From assembly GCA_032207245.1 (NCBI GenBank), contig CM063502.1:42179662-42243661 (forward strand): 64,000 bases of DNA, written 5' to 3'. Numbering within the stretch: the stretch's first letter is position 1; every line of letters begins with the position of its first letter. Positions 51,011 to 64,000 of the stretch are shown piece after piece. The stretch is from Pardosa pseudoannulata (lineage: Eukaryota; Arthropoda; Arachnida; Araneae; Lycosidae). A program made the position numbers and the translations under genes. A model generated the notes under the pieces. The model did not search any database and was not told the origin of the DNA. It saw only the letters and a list, made by a program, of their open reading frames with translations.

Positions 51011-54009
51011 TTTTACAGATAATTACTTCTAAGTTATTTGAAATAAATATGAACCAAGACTGAAGTTTCAAAATGCGAAAATTTTCTTTCTAATAGAAAT
51101 TATACTAATCTATTGACAGGGCTGGGAATAGAAAGCCAGTAACCTTATTCCATCATGGATGTTCTGACTGCTAAAACTGATGATGTAGAGAACTGATGCA
51201 TTTTTCTCTCGTTATTTTACTTTTATCTAACGATTGGGATATTAAGCAATTCCCTCTTTTGCAATTTTGACAGTTCTCCTTTTTTTATCATTAACTTACG
51301 GTATATTTGCATAACGATCCATCACGCCCCATTTTCATTGGTTAGGTTACTCTGCATAAATCAACTGCTGAAATTTTGGAATCTTTATAACACTATGTGT
51401 GGTTTTCCATTTAAACTATATTGGCGAAGCGAGAATGAATTTGATTTATTTTCCTTACGAAGTTTTAAGGGTAAAGATAAGTTTAAAAGAATTCATTCGC
51501 AAAGAGTCAGTTAGATAGAATTGCTCGATTAATAATATTTCAGAAGTTCAAGAAGCAAAAACAGTCATGAAAGGGACAAGGGATATGATCGGAACGTTTG
51601 ATATTTTAGGGCACAAGCAAGATATTGATAACGAAAATGGAAAAGAGTTTTAAGTGAAAATGTTCATTTGCTTGTATTTCATTTCACACCAGAGAACTAA
51701 AATATTTTATACTAATATATGAACACATTTAAATTTTATTTAATAGTGAAATTTAATGATAAAGACAATCACTTGTTGAAACTTGCGTTTTAACTATTTC
51801 TAAAATTTTTGAAATTATTTGTCAATTAGGTATATTTATCTCACAATTTATTCAATATATATATTTAATATTGGTATTATGGCATAATATACTTCGTTGG
51901 TCTATGAAAAGTAATTTGCTTCTCTGTTGGGAAAAATATATTATTTTGGAAAACTATACAATTCAGATTTTATAAAACATACTTCCTTTTATTACATTTT
52001 TTTTTATTTCTTTATAAATTTTTTCGTACTATTTTTTAACTTTTATGAAATCCGTATGTTTTAAAGACTTCATATTCGGTTGATATCTTGACAAATTCAA
52101 ATAGAAAATTTTGAAATGCTTTTTGTCATATTTGCATTCAAATAAAACCATTTTGATCCTCTACTAAGCAAATGGTCAGTAATTTTTCCACAACAATTTC
52201 TACATAAATAAATCTATAATAATGAGGATTTTATAATTCTGATATTGAAGAATTTGGAGAATTCTGAAACAGTTTTCACAACACATTGTTGTTGTTATTA
52301 TTATTAGTAGTAGTAAGCAACCGATAACTCAAAAATATTTTTTTTATTTTAAACTAGTTTAAATATACGAAGAGAATACATTAGAATCTTTTGCTATATT
52401 GTATTGAAGGAATTTTACATGTAGTGTATTGATTTAAGATTTGTCACTATTAACTTACTATTATTAGTGTTTAAGATTATTTACTATTTCATTATTTAAT
52501 AATCTTTCAGATTTGTTTAACGGTAAAACGTTTTAAAATAGTTTTGCAAAATTATTCAACAAAACTGCAATACAAAATGTGGAAAGTTTCTCGTCTACTA
52601 CCATTTGTTCTATAAAATCTTCTGATTAAATATTTATCAATTTATTGCAACATGACTGTTCAAATAACTTTTTATCATAAACTATCTTCCCACATAAATC
52701 TCAGCTTGTTTTTGTTTTAGATTATTACCTATTTCTTTGCTGTTTTATTTTTATCACATTTTCTTCCTTCGAAAACGAAGGAATCTGATCATTGTTTTCA
52801 AAACTCCTCTTTTATTTTGTGCTTAATTTCAAGACATCTTCCTCACTCGACTTCTATTTAAATTCCCTATTATTAGACTAAATTTTGACTTAATTCAGCA
52901 ATTCTCCCCCTTTTTCTCTTAGTAAATAAGACTTCTAACCTTCTTTCTTAAAACATTTAATTACGTACATTTTTTAACATATAATGTTTATACTACTGGC
53001 ATCATTCTAGTATAGAGGCAATTTTCCTAAAACAAGCATAGATACAAAAAGAAGGAATGTTTGCGAGTGTAGTTGTGCATTTTTTTGGGGAGGGGGGAGA
53101 AATCTTCTGGGTTGATTATATTCGTATTGTATCAATATTACTAGGTTTATAACATCACAATATTTCTGTTAGTAATATTAGGATATAGCCTACCAGAAAT
53201 ATATTGATTCAGAAGTTTTTAATATTGATTTATTTTTTTTAATATATACTTTTTTCGATAATATCTCTTCGCTATGATTGTGTGGTCTTTATTTTTTTAA
53301 CTCTTATATCTGTTTACAGTTCCTTAAAGCTTTCATAAAATAACTTATCTAACGAACAGTTCTTACTAAAACCATCATGTTACTAAATCTTTAAATAAAG
53401 ATTTATCAATATTTCTTTAAATGTAGAATGCAACAAGAGTTTTTCTATTATATGATAAGTATGTCGAATCAATAAATTATACACAGTTTGAAGATAAATT
53501 TACAGTAAATTGGAACCAGATAGTAAAGATTTGCTTTTATCTTTAAATAAAATTTTCAAGTAATAGTTGGAATATAGTAAATACTACTAGGAGTGGATAA
53601 TTTTAGGATTTTAAGTTGTCTTAATTATTTAAGTTTAAATACTATATGCCCATATGTACGAATACCAAAAAAGTTATGTAAATTATCAGTAAGTAAGTAA
53701 TATATACTATAGAGTGATTGTACTATGCTTTAAATTCTGTACAAAAAACTGTCAGGTTGTTATAATTTGAAATCCGATAATCTTAATTGACCTTTAGTTT
53801 TGAAGTTTTTGGAATCTCTGTTTATTTTAAAATGAATGTTCTCGATGAATCTGGTTGAACGTCCTGTAACTGTTAATTTTTAAAATCAAATTTTCCCACA
53901 TTCTTCTCACAGCTTCTGAGGCTCGCAAATGGTTTGTAACAAATTGGTGAAAATAAAAAAAAAAACAATATAAAGTGTGAGAGTGCAGCTATGTTTAGGT
54001 TTGTGAAAC

Positions 54010-54260
54010 TAATTTGCTCGCCGCACTCACACGTTGTGGGTTGAATGCCTGTTTCTTTCGCAACTCCAGAAAGCGTATGGTGTGGCCAGTGAAAATAATT
54101 GCACTTAAACTTCACCAAGTTTTGGAGAATTGGGATTGGTCTCCAGGAGGCGATTCAGGACCATACTTGGAGCCCCGGTCCTTCTGGGCAGAGCCGGGAA
54201 AGGATGCACTGTAAAAAGGACAATGGAACAACGAACACATCTGCACAGGATAATAAAAAG
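54010..54260. other. Unidentified G+C-rich island
   Basis: About 250 bp with a markedly higher G+C content than the flanks, including GAGCCCCGGTCCTTCTGGGC and TCTCCAGGAGGCGATTCAGG. Both strands have short open frames through it (+ strand 54014-54214 ends GPYLEPRSFWAEPGKDAL; minus strand 53873-54118 includes PTTCECGEQISF). I recognise neither. No splice signals or Ig signature support an exon of the host gene. It is followed at 54323-54347 by 25 T residues. A decayed retroelement or retrocopy is plausible. Confidence 0.35.
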
Positions 54261-54322
54261 TATAGGGTTGCATGAGAGAAAGAAGGAAGGAGAAGAATAC
54301 AGCGTTCTCTTAAACATTGGCA

Positions 54323-54347
54323 TTTTTTTTTTTTTTTTTTTTTTTTT
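54323..54347. repeat. Poly(T)25 tract
   Basis: 25 uninterrupted T residues. It might be the poly(A) tail of a minus-strand retroposed copy, but nothing recognisable follows on the expected side and no target duplication was found. Confidence 0.9.
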
Positions 54348-57300
54348 AGGCGTAGCACGTGGAGTGCTTTTTTTACTTTTTAATTTTTTATATATTTTTT
54401 TTTGCATATTTTCTTGTCGTTTGTTCTAATTTTGAACATTGTAATATAGATCAGTGGTATTATACTATAATTAAAAGCAATATAAAGTAACTTTGGGTTA
54501 TCAATGACTTTGAAATAACAATGCAATGTACTACACCACAGCATAAAGTTCGTTAAAGAAAGGAACAATCGTGTAGGTATTGCTTTCCCACACCAGACAT
54601 TGTTCTGCGTAAAAGTATGGAACCCGGTTCTAGGGATAAAGAGCGACAGAGAAAAAGATGTGATATTGATGACAGTTGTCTCCTTTCTTTGAGAAGGTAG
54701 TAAAAGGTAACAAAAGGATCATGTGGTTTGTGACTTTCATAGTATTGACAAGTGGAATTAGGAACGTCTCATTACAATATTTATGTTATTCTTCCTGTGT
54801 TTTCGTGGATGCTACTTATTAGCTGTTGCAATTTCTTCAGCTGTATAAAAAAGATAGTGATAATTAAATATTACCAAAACATTTTCTGATAAATTGTTCA
54901 AAAGGTATAAATTTTTGAATTTCAATTTAAAATAAATCTTATTAATACAGATGGAAAAGTTGATAACAAAATTCATCAAAAAAGATTATATATGCATAAC
55001 ATGTAAAATATATTTAACAACTTTTTTACGATAGGTTTTTTAAAGCACTCAAAAATTTTAAATTTGTAAAACTTGTACATTGGAATTATTCATTTGATTT
55101 TTATTTTTATGCATATATATTTCAAAACTATTATTTTTTCCATTTTCAAATATATTTTAGCTTACTTTAACTTATAACTTAAAGTTCTGGTAACTTATTT
55201 TTATTTTCTTAATCCGAAAACTTCAAATTATCGAGAAATCGCAATAATTAAATTTTATTAACATATCATTTTTAGTATACTGCTAGGGTTAATTTTATTA
55301 AAAATCAGCAATATAAATTAGTTTTTAAGTCCGGGCGGACCCACATATAATTGTAGATAAAATATCTAATACAAAATATTTTTTCTTAGTATTCACTTTT
55401 AATTAAAATATACGGACTTAAAGTATATTCTAGTATCACACAGAATTTATTGCGCCTTACGACATAATACATTAGTTCATTACAAGATTCTCAAAGGAAA
55501 GCTAGTTATATTAGTATTAGTATCAATATTACTTTTTCTTTAAAAGTATGTAAAAATTACAAGAAATATGCTAAACATAATTTAGATTATTTAAAAAAAT
55601 ATTTTATGAAATATGTTTAAATTTATAAATAGCTTATTCATTATTTTGCTTTCTTTAAAAATCACTGACAGGCAGTCTGCATTTTTTAAATGTTAAAAAC
55701 TAAAATACATTTACAAATTTGTCACTTTACTTATCCTGCACTTTTCTCCAAGATCAAATAATTTTGCATTAAGATAAAAATCTTTTTTTTTTCAGATATA
55801 CGATAAAAATTATATACGTAATTTCCAAGGTAAAAGGATAAGTTCCCGTTTTTCTCGTAAAATTATTGAAACCGGAAAGTATTTCTGGAGGAAATATATT
55901 AACTCTACGATATTCTTTTAAAGTAATGCTAAATCTTTTCAGTTTCGAAATGAATATTCGATTTTCTTTCTCTTCTTTAATTCTCCTCTTATTTTCTTTT
56001 TGAAATCAATGTATTTAGCATAAAAAATGAAAGAAGAAATCTCCATCTCACTTTTTATACTGCTCAAGGAATTTAATTTCGTCAGATTGGTCCTGACAGG
56101 CCGTATCAAACCTTTGGAAACGCTGTCATAAGATATAAAATAAGAGCTATTGCTGTCAATCAATTCCTGCTTCCGGAAGTGTAGAGAGGAAAAAGTTTCA
56201 TGTTTAAGCCCCACACTAATTTACTTTTAACTTTTTTCCTGAATTTTTCAGCTTAGTGTGTATTGAATGTATTGATTATTTAGGTTGCCTTTACTCTCAT
56301 TTTAGTGCTATTTTTTATAGCTAAAAGCTATGTGAAGTCTGAATTTTATACTGTTAACAACAGCACACAAATACGGTATAAAGTGTATGATAAAAAGGTT
56401 ACGTTAAGCTTTAATACACTTAGAAATACAATAAATTAAAGTGCAAGGTGTATTTCCTTTAAATGCGTTAAAACTATTATCGGAAAAATAGATCGTATTA
56501 AAATATCTGCCACTCTGTATCATACTTAACTGTTAAATTAGCTTTTTTATTTGTATTTTATTCTACTTCCTTTGGATAACAATAAATAGCTTCTTTCCTA
56601 AGCACGTAACTATAAACATAGTTCATAAATTTCCTACAAAATATAATTTACTATGACCAACATATTAACTTTTTCTGGCACCCATTATTTTCCCGATTCT
56701 AAAGAATTTATTTCAAAAAGATTATTCAAATGAAAATACCAATGAAAAATGTTTAGTAGGTAATTTTTGAACCTATGAAAGAACAACACTTTGCTGATAA
56801 TCTGCTACTTTAAAAGCCTTATGATATGCTTCATCTGTGTCATTTGAGGTAAATTAGCATGTAAGGATTAGAAAAAACTACTTAGCACAGCATTTTATCT
56901 CCTTAACAATATTTCATCCGAGATTGCAGTTGTAATTAAAATGCCAGATGTGATGGCACAGCAGAGTTATTTGCTTGTCTGAATCTCCTAAACAAGACTT
57001 TTCTTTCTTTTGCGAGAAAGTCAGATTTATATATAAAAAGGCTTGTTTGGTTATCTGCCTGAGTAAAAAATTCTTTTTTATTTCAAAGGGGGAAATTATG
57101 TTTTTAGCGGAGTTATAAAAAACAAAGAATTATTTTACACTTTTTACTAGGTTATGAAGTTTTTAACTGCACATTAGCAGAAGGCTGAAGTGTCAGCGTT
57201 TCTTTTTGTGTAGGTTAACTTCTTTATTGCAAAAAACTTATTTTTCTTTAATACAAATAATCTGTATGTACCCTAGAAATCTTTAAGCAGGAATATATGC

Positions 57301-59060
57301 CAATTGGATATTTATTAACCAATCATATGTTTTATCCTCTACAAATACCTTCATTGTCTCTTTCAGCACCTGTAAATCTATTTTGAGTCTTAACACTGCG
57401 AAATTAAAGTCTGATATTAACTGCCATTGCATACAAACTTATGTAAATTCAGCAATAATTCCAGTGCAACGCTTTGGAATTGTATGGAACTGACCTACTC
57501 CATACAGTCTTTAATACAAATGGAACGCATTTATTGCTTAACCCTTGCTATAAAATTGCAACTGATTTAAATTGTTGCATTATCATTTTAAATGTTTAAT
57601 ACAGATACCATTTTGAACCTAATTGTGTTGTTTACTATTTTCTTAAATTAAACTTTGCTGTCTTGAGAAATATTTTAAAGCCTCCTCCCTTTCCCAATGT
57701 TTCATGAGAAAATTGTACAACTTTAGATTACAAGTTTTTTTATAAGTGCAATCTACTAATGCCATCATTTTTAGTGTAATTCCAGCAAAAACTTCAAGAT
57801 CAATTTTAGTATGTCTCACTGATATAGCCTCATCAGGGTAATTTTAACACTCTTTTTCAAGTTTTTATATGCTTTAAATATCCAATACAATTCTCAAGCG
57901 AATAAGTAGAACATGAAATATTTCTTTTTACTCCTAAATGTTTCAAGTTTAAGACACAAAGAAATCTCAAGGTTTTTAAAATAAACTCGTTAGCAAGATT
58001 CCTAGTCAGTCATAAATGTTTCTTTTCGGCTTGTTCCAATTTTAATGGTACTTTCTTTAAGAATTTTAATAATGACTATGTAAGATGATACATTTCGTCC
58101 ATTATTGTTGTTTTGTTTATCCTTTGTTGTTACTTTTCTAATTGAATGTTCTATTATTTGCATTTTTAAACTACATGTCCTACAATGAGATGTTTTATAT
58201 GTTGGCGGGTTTTTTGCATAAATATTCTAGAATTAAATGGAAATAAAGTGCTAAATACTTTCATAAAAAGAGTTTGAATGTTCGCATTTTAAATAAAAAG
58301 CTTTAATAATAGAGCCGTACCTAATTTCTGCATAAAACATCTTTTTACTCTAGGAAATTATCGATTCGTACGGCAATAATAAGATAATTTCCCCCATACC
58401 CTTTTTTTAAGTCTACTAACAGAATTATATTAAAAGGGAATAATTTGTAGGAAATAAATTAAAAAGAATATTATGGCAAAAATACAAAGAAATAATACAT
58501 ATATAGAGACATATCTTAAATTTGTTTAATTAACGTTTAGTATTCAGTATTATGAGTCCATATACTGCATTAAAACGAATTGAAACTATTGTTTTCGATG
58601 CCATGTTTCAAAATGCAATATATTCTCTTACTTTACCAAACTTAACAAACTTCCAGTTTTAATAAAGTGTACGAACTATATGAATTCTAGATTTCATTAA
58701 AACACATTTTCTGATTAACTGTTAAAACTACTAGGCACCATTATACCTTCATTAAATTATTACAGAATGCCACATAAGATTTTACTCTTATTCAATCAAA
58801 CGTTATTTAATAAATAACCTTCCTAGTATGAATAGGCATTCTGTCATCTCATGCTTCTTATTTGAATGGACATGAATATTTTGACAGCTTTAGTAACACA
58901 TCAGCTTCACAGAAGTTTTAATCGATATCTTGCAATGCCGAAATATTACCGGAGTTTGCAATGAATAAGAATGACATTTTAGCTCCAATGAAATTCCAAT
59001 AGCATGTCAAATAGCAACCAAATCTGTCCAGACATTAAATTTTTATATCAACGTATTTAT

Positions 59061-59064
<4 letters not shown>

Positions 59065-59100
<36 letters not shown>

Positions 59101-59234
59101 TATATATATATATATATATATATTAAATATATATATATATATATATATATATTAAATATATATATATATATATATATATTAAATATATATATATATATAT
59201 ATATAATAATTAATATATAATAAATATTATATAT

Positions 59235-59287
<53 letters not shown>

Positions 59288-59308
59288 TATATATATATAT
59301 ATATATAT

Positions 59309-59351
<43 letters not shown>

Positions 59352-59381
59352 TATATATATATATATATATATATACATATG

Positions 59382-59412
<31 letters not shown>
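59065..59412. repeat. Structured (AT)n array with TTAAA interruptions, then (AG)n
   Basis: (AT)8-16 blocks are separated by TTAAA at fairly regular intervals (near 59096, 59123, 59151, 59179, 59235, 59283, 59308 and 59347), giving a higher-order unit of roughly 25-50 bp. A short degenerate TAATAATTAATATATAATAA lies in the middle. The array ends in about nine AG dinucleotides at 59394-59412. It probably expanded by replication slippage of a block (AT)n-TTAAAT. Confidence 0.95.
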
Positions 59413-59413
<1 letters not shown>

Positions 59414-59589
59414 TATTCTATGAGAGCGATAATATATAAGTGCATGGAAATATAAAGACAAATATATTAACTATTAACACTCACACTAAAAAAATGAGTT
59501 CATGTTAGCAGTGCCACAATTTTAATTACTTATTTGGACTGAATGATTTACGCACTAAGAATGAAACTATCTTTAATAAAATTATTTAA

Positions 59590-59669
59590 CACTAAAACTA
59601 CCGGACATTTTTATAAGGGCAGAAATAACGAAAAATGGGGTCATTTGACACCTCTTGGGAGATTTAGTG
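59590..59669. mobile_element. 80-bp TTAA-flanked mini-MITE (piggyBac-type)
   Basis: CACTAAA at the left and TTTAGTG at the right end are inverted repeats bounded by TTAA (59586-59589 and 59670-59673). Inside the right half is an imperfect palindrome GGTCATTTGACACC. It has no coding capacity. The first bases, CACTAAAACTACCGG, look like a conserved terminus. The short size makes chance possible, but both TTAA sites fit exactly. Confidence 0.6.
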
Positions 59670-61257
59670 TTAAATACCAGTATTTAAATACCACTGGAAG
59701 AGTGTTATCTTATGCGTAACAATACACCTACAAATACAGATATTATTAGTTATTTGTAAACTGCTTGTAAATTCTAATAGTAATACTTATAAAAAATTAA
59801 GTTAATCTGAATAAATAAAAGATTAAAAACTTCTATTTTTGAAAGTTAATATCAAACTTTGAAAACAGGGAAAAGGTGCGAATCGGTATCAAATAAACTA
59901 TTATTGTAATTACCGTTGTTGAAGCTTGAATACTGTCCACAACTTGAATGTCAGTTTTAAATTTCTTTCGTTTTTTCATAGATCGAAATTGGACCCTGCT
60001 TGGCCTTTAAACATTCTGCCAAGTTATAAAAGGCAATTCTATCTGAATGGAAGTCGCATTTGTTCAATCATAAACACACTTAGCAACTGTAATTTGCAAT
60101 GTAATGGACTTTAATATCTAGTTCATAACTGGCTATACTATTTCTTGAAACGGAAAAAAATTATCTGTTTTCCAACAGCTATATCATATTCACCATATCT
60201 CTTTTAATTTCTTTATTCTCAAGACGTACGTCAACTAGGTCTTGCTTATGCAAGTTTATAATACTCATTATATGTCTTTTAGCACTAATTTAGGAGAAAA
60301 TTGTATTAAGAATTCTCTAAGAAGTGGTCAGTCCATTAACCTGACATTATTTGAAAAGATTTTGGAATTTAGAAGTAAATGAAGTTTTATGTTACCCAAC
60401 GATACACTATTTAAAAGCTTTGTCAAGTAATTCTTCATGGTTATACTAGTGATATGCGTAGTATTAGTGTAATACAGGACCAACATATTGGATACATTAT
60501 ACTCTAAAGTTCGGAAATATACACCATGATCTTTTTAAACTATTATCATAAGTAACCTATCATTTTTTATTTGATGGTGAATTTCATGAATGCTTATTTT
60601 TTATTGAATTGAAATTCCATGTACGGATAGAACAAATTACCTCTCTCACACAGTAGATTTTTTTTACCATAACTAGGTATATATTGCTTCATTTTAGTCA
60701 TCCATGCATAATATCTGCGTAGCATAGATATGAGTGAAAATTAACATTAATTAAAAATATATTTTTAAATCTTAGAAAATTGTGCTTTTTTAATTCTCGA
60801 GAGAGATAGACGAAATAACGTTATTATACATAATTCAAATATAGGTTTGAATAAAATACACAGAACAAGTGAATATAGAATTCTGTCTTGCAATTACAAA
60901 AACTCTTTATAGGATTAAATGATTTGATATTATCACTTCTACTATTGTTGGGAGCTTCATTATACAAAAAGATGGAGAAATAAAAAGAGGAAGCTTCTGC
61001 CGCTGTCATATAATCCATCATCGAATGAGCAATTAAGATATCGTTGTGGCTAAATTATTGTAATTGCTCTAACTTAATAGCTGTAAAAATAGTTTCAAAA
61101 TTTACACTAAGGTGGGAAGGGGCATTGTGTTTCATTGTTGTATTTTGTTCTTTGACATAATCTTTGCCATACATTGTTTTGCTATTTTAATTTACATTTA
61201 TGTACGAACCTGTATACCAATCATAAACATAACCCAATTAGTTAGTTATATTTCTTC

Positions 61258-61258
<1 letters not shown>

Positions 61259-61325
<67 letters not shown>
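61259..61325. repeat. (AT)n microsatellite
   Basis: Two AT blocks joined by AATA, about 67 bp in all. The Tyr-Ile frame across it is an artefact. Confidence 0.97.
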
Positions 61326-61327
<2 letters not shown>

Positions 61328-61644
61328 TTATTTATTTGGGTGGAATTCCATAGCCTTTCCATTTTAATTATTCTATTATGTTTACCTCTTAATGTAATAA
61401 CATTGTATATGTTAGGAAGCATTATACTTTCAATGACAATGAAATAAAAATCAGTGTTTGTGAAACTCTGAAAAATTCAAAGAAAACTGCCTAAACCAAA
61501 TACAACTTTTAAAAATTGATATAGTCTATTATACATAACAAATATACTTATTTGCTACAATAGGTTTTTTTTTCAAATTCCTGAAGTCTATACAAATCCT
61601 ATGTGAACCCTTTTTTTAAACTACCACATGGCTTGCATTTTCGT

Positions 61645-61915
61645 TGAATAAGGTTCTATTATTTGATCCTCTATCCAATCATTTATCTGTTGATCAATCA
61701 TTCGGTTTCAGAAATACGTCTAAATCTGTGATAAATCGGTGCTTCATCAATAATAGTCTCAGTTTGCATCTACTACTTGTATTGCATAATCCTTGAACAA
61801 GGTTCTATAATTTTTATCCACTATTTTATCTGTTCATCCATCGTTTTCGTTTCCGAAACATGTAGACATCTAAATCTCTGATAAATATGGGTTTCATCAA
61901 CTGTCATTTTGATAG
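61645..61915 (+). repeat. Diverged ~158-bp tandem duplication
   Basis: About 61645-61755 and 61801-61915 share, in order, AGGTTCTATWATTT, ATCTGTTSATC, CGTTTCHGAAA, CTAAATCTSTGATAAAT and TTTCATCAA-type motifs, with many differences. It is adjacent to the younger 533-bp duplication. Confidence 0.65.
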
Positions 61916-61924
61916 AAGTTATAT

Positions 61925-62992
61925 TTTAACAGGATTTTAACTTCTTATGAACGGAACTAAATTTTCTCCTGTACTAGTCAATGAGATATTAGAAGTTTTT
62001 AACTTTCGAGACCTTATGTAGTTATACAAATCCTATTTCAGTAGAGTATCATTACTACCAGTATCAAAAAGTGAAATAACTGAATTATCCATTATTTTGA
62101 CCATTTTATCATTTATTTCTTGTATCATGCGAGTGTAGTAAAGTAGAAAGCATATTTTTCTTGGTGTTAGTTTCATCAGTATTTTCTTCTACTTTGATGA
62201 AAAGTACATGTAGCCAAACTTACTAAGCCATTATTAAACATTTTAACCATTTATTTTTTATTATTTATTCTCCTTGTGTCCTTTCAATCCATAGTTATAA
62301 CATTCGTTATTTACTCTGTTTACTATAAGCTGTGGTTTAAATATAAATTCAATTATGTCTAAAATTTTTTGATTCTGGATATTAGAGTTTGTTTGTACAT
62401 CAGAAAATTGTCCTGAAAATTAGGAAGACTTTAGATACATAAAGAATTGATTTATGTTTTAACAGGATTTTAACTTCTTATGAACTAAACTAAATTTTCT
62501 CTTGTACTAGTCAATGAAATATTAGAAGTTTTTAACTTTCGAGCCTTTATGTAGTTATACAAATCCTATTTCAGTGGAGTATCATTACTACCAGTATCAA
62601 AAAGTGAAATAATTTAATTATCCATTATTTTGACCATTCTATCATTTTATCTCTTATATCATGCAAGTGTAAGTAGCAAGCATATTTTGCTTGGAATTAG
62701 TTTCACCAATATTTTTTTTTACTTTGAAGAAAAGTACATGTAGCCAAACTTATTAAGCCATCATTAAAAGTTTTAGCCTTTATTTTTGATTATTTATTAT
62801 CCTTGTGTCCTTTCAATCCATATTTATAACTTTTGTTATTTACTCTGTTTACTATAAGCTGTGGTTTAAATATAAAGTCAGTTATGGCTAAACATTTTGG
62901 TTTCTGGATATTGGAGCGAGTGTATTTGTACATCAAAAAATTGTCCTTAAAATAAGTAAGACTTTAGATACATAAAGAATTGATTTATTGTT
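61925..62992 (+). repeat. Tandem duplication, ~533-bp unit, two copies
   Basis: Copy 1 (61925-62457) and copy 2 (62458-62992) both start TTTTAACAGGATTTTAACTT and run collinearly through GTAGTTATACAAATCCTATT, AGTATCATTACTACCAGTAT, AAAGTACATGTAGCCAAACT and CTATAAGCTGTGGTTTAAAT to ACATAAAGAATTGATTTAT. Divergence is several percent by eye. Non-coding. Confidence 0.92.
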
Positions 62993-64000
62993 AAATTCGA
63001 CTCATATTACATAATAAGGTATTGAATCAATGCTCGTTCTCGATACGCATTCCATTAGCTCTTTACTTAATCAATAAAAATGTTATATTAGAAATTCATA
63101 ATTCTTTTATATTTTAATTAGCAGGCCATGTAGCTGAGTGCATGACAAATATTCTAATGTGATCACAGTATTGAGAATAAAATTCAAATTTCAAAGACAG
63201 TTTTAACTCACTCTGCTAATCAATACCAATCCAGCTGACAAAGCTAAAAGCTTTAATTTTTAGCTTAGTGGAAGTAGCTTAAATACGTTTTCAAAATATG
63301 CTATATACTCTTAAATTGGATTATTTTCATCTGAAAGTGGTTTGTTTTCAATGCCCCGAAAACTTATAGATTTCCTAGAAATATATAAAGGATTTCATCT
63401 AGATTTATGATTTTGAAACAGCTTTCTGATTTTCCCTGTTATTCTTAAAGTCATTCAATACATTTCACCTTCGCTTTTAAAATCTTTTGAATACTTTCAT
63501 TCTATAATTTAAAGATAATATAAATGTTGTAAGAGGAATCTAGAGATTTCAAACCACTCTTCCTATTTTAAATTCAAATAATTGCAGACTAATAATAAAT
63601 CAATTAATGAAATGTATCTCTAATATATTTCAAATGAGAGTTTATTTCTTTAGAATCAAACATAATTAAAATCTTTAAAAAATTAGTAGTCTTTCTGTTA
63701 CCACTATTACTAATATCTTCAGAAAAAACTTAATGTAGTATTTTAATTATCCATGTAGGTAAGATACTCAACACCCATTCAATAAAAGAAATTTCCTGAA
63801 GCTGTTCTTCAGAAGCAATAAGAATTTTGAAATTATTTATGACAAATTTTTTTTGTAATAAATCCCGTTTGCCAATTATAACTTCCAAGGAAAATATCGA
63901 AGTTTTTCCATGAAACAAATTAGTCTGTAGAGAAATTAAAAGGTTATTTAAACAGAGAAAAATTGTAGAATATAAATGAAAGAAGTTGTAGACAGTTTCA

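Noticed and set aside
55939..56214. 91-codon minus-strand frame
   Set aside because: No recognisable motif; serine/lysine-rich composition typical of chance frames here.
59926..60114. Possible further exon after a TTTCATAG acceptor-like site at 59981
   Set aside because: The open frame has no F-strand cysteine pattern or G strand expected for the missing part of the Ig domain, and no clear donor site.

Overview
The window is a stretch of A+T-rich (by eye roughly three quarters A+T) metazoan nuclear DNA, most likely from an arthropod and plausibly a spider or other arachnid. The evidence is spliceosomal introns of 7.5 to more than 28 kb, abundant (AT)n microsatellites, a tRNA-derived SINE family, and Tc1/mariner and piggyBac-type transposon remains. 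There are no bacterial operons, rRNA genes or CRISPR arrays. The clade is inferred, not proven.

The only protein-coding gene I can defend is an immunoglobulin-superfamily cell-adhesion receptor on the + strand. It shows as three consecutive internal exons: 28028-28195, 41827-42117 and 49662-49873. All have consensus splice sites and compatible phases. Together they give 671 nt of coding sequence: the second half of one Ig domain, one complete Ig domain, and the first two thirds of a third. The sequence pattern resembles the nephrin / Sticks-and-stones / Hibris / SYG-2 family. Neither end of the gene is in the window, so nearly everything else is intronic.

Layout. 1-28027 is the tail of a very long upstream intron. 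It holds a 183-bp tandem array (597-1680), a ~448-bp tandem duplication (3695-4579), a nearly perfect 1.99-kb tandem duplication (4655-8634) carrying a palindromic MITE in each copy, two good and two decayed SINEs, a decayed 1,200-bp Tc1/mariner element (16060-17259), a TTAA-flanked MITE (19532-19878), a 660-bp long-TIR element (23140-23799), and a probable solo LTR that splits an (AT)n tract (27378-27713). 28196-41826 is an intron with a piggyBac deletion derivative (28729-29297), a 15-bp minisatellite (33943-34497), one minus-strand SINE, two short tandem duplications and a G+C-rich inverted repeat with YY1/Pho-like motifs. 42118-49661 is an intron that is mostly featureless except for a 190-bp MITE. 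49874-64000 is intron or downstream sequence with long (AT)n arrays, an unidentified G+C-rich island near 54.1 kb, an 80-bp TTAA element and a 533-bp tandem duplication.

I found no defensible undescribed gene system. The most interesting signals are three unrelated TTAA-flanked elements that each carry an internal palindrome, the localised divergence patch inside the 1.99-kb duplication, and the block-structured minisatellite.
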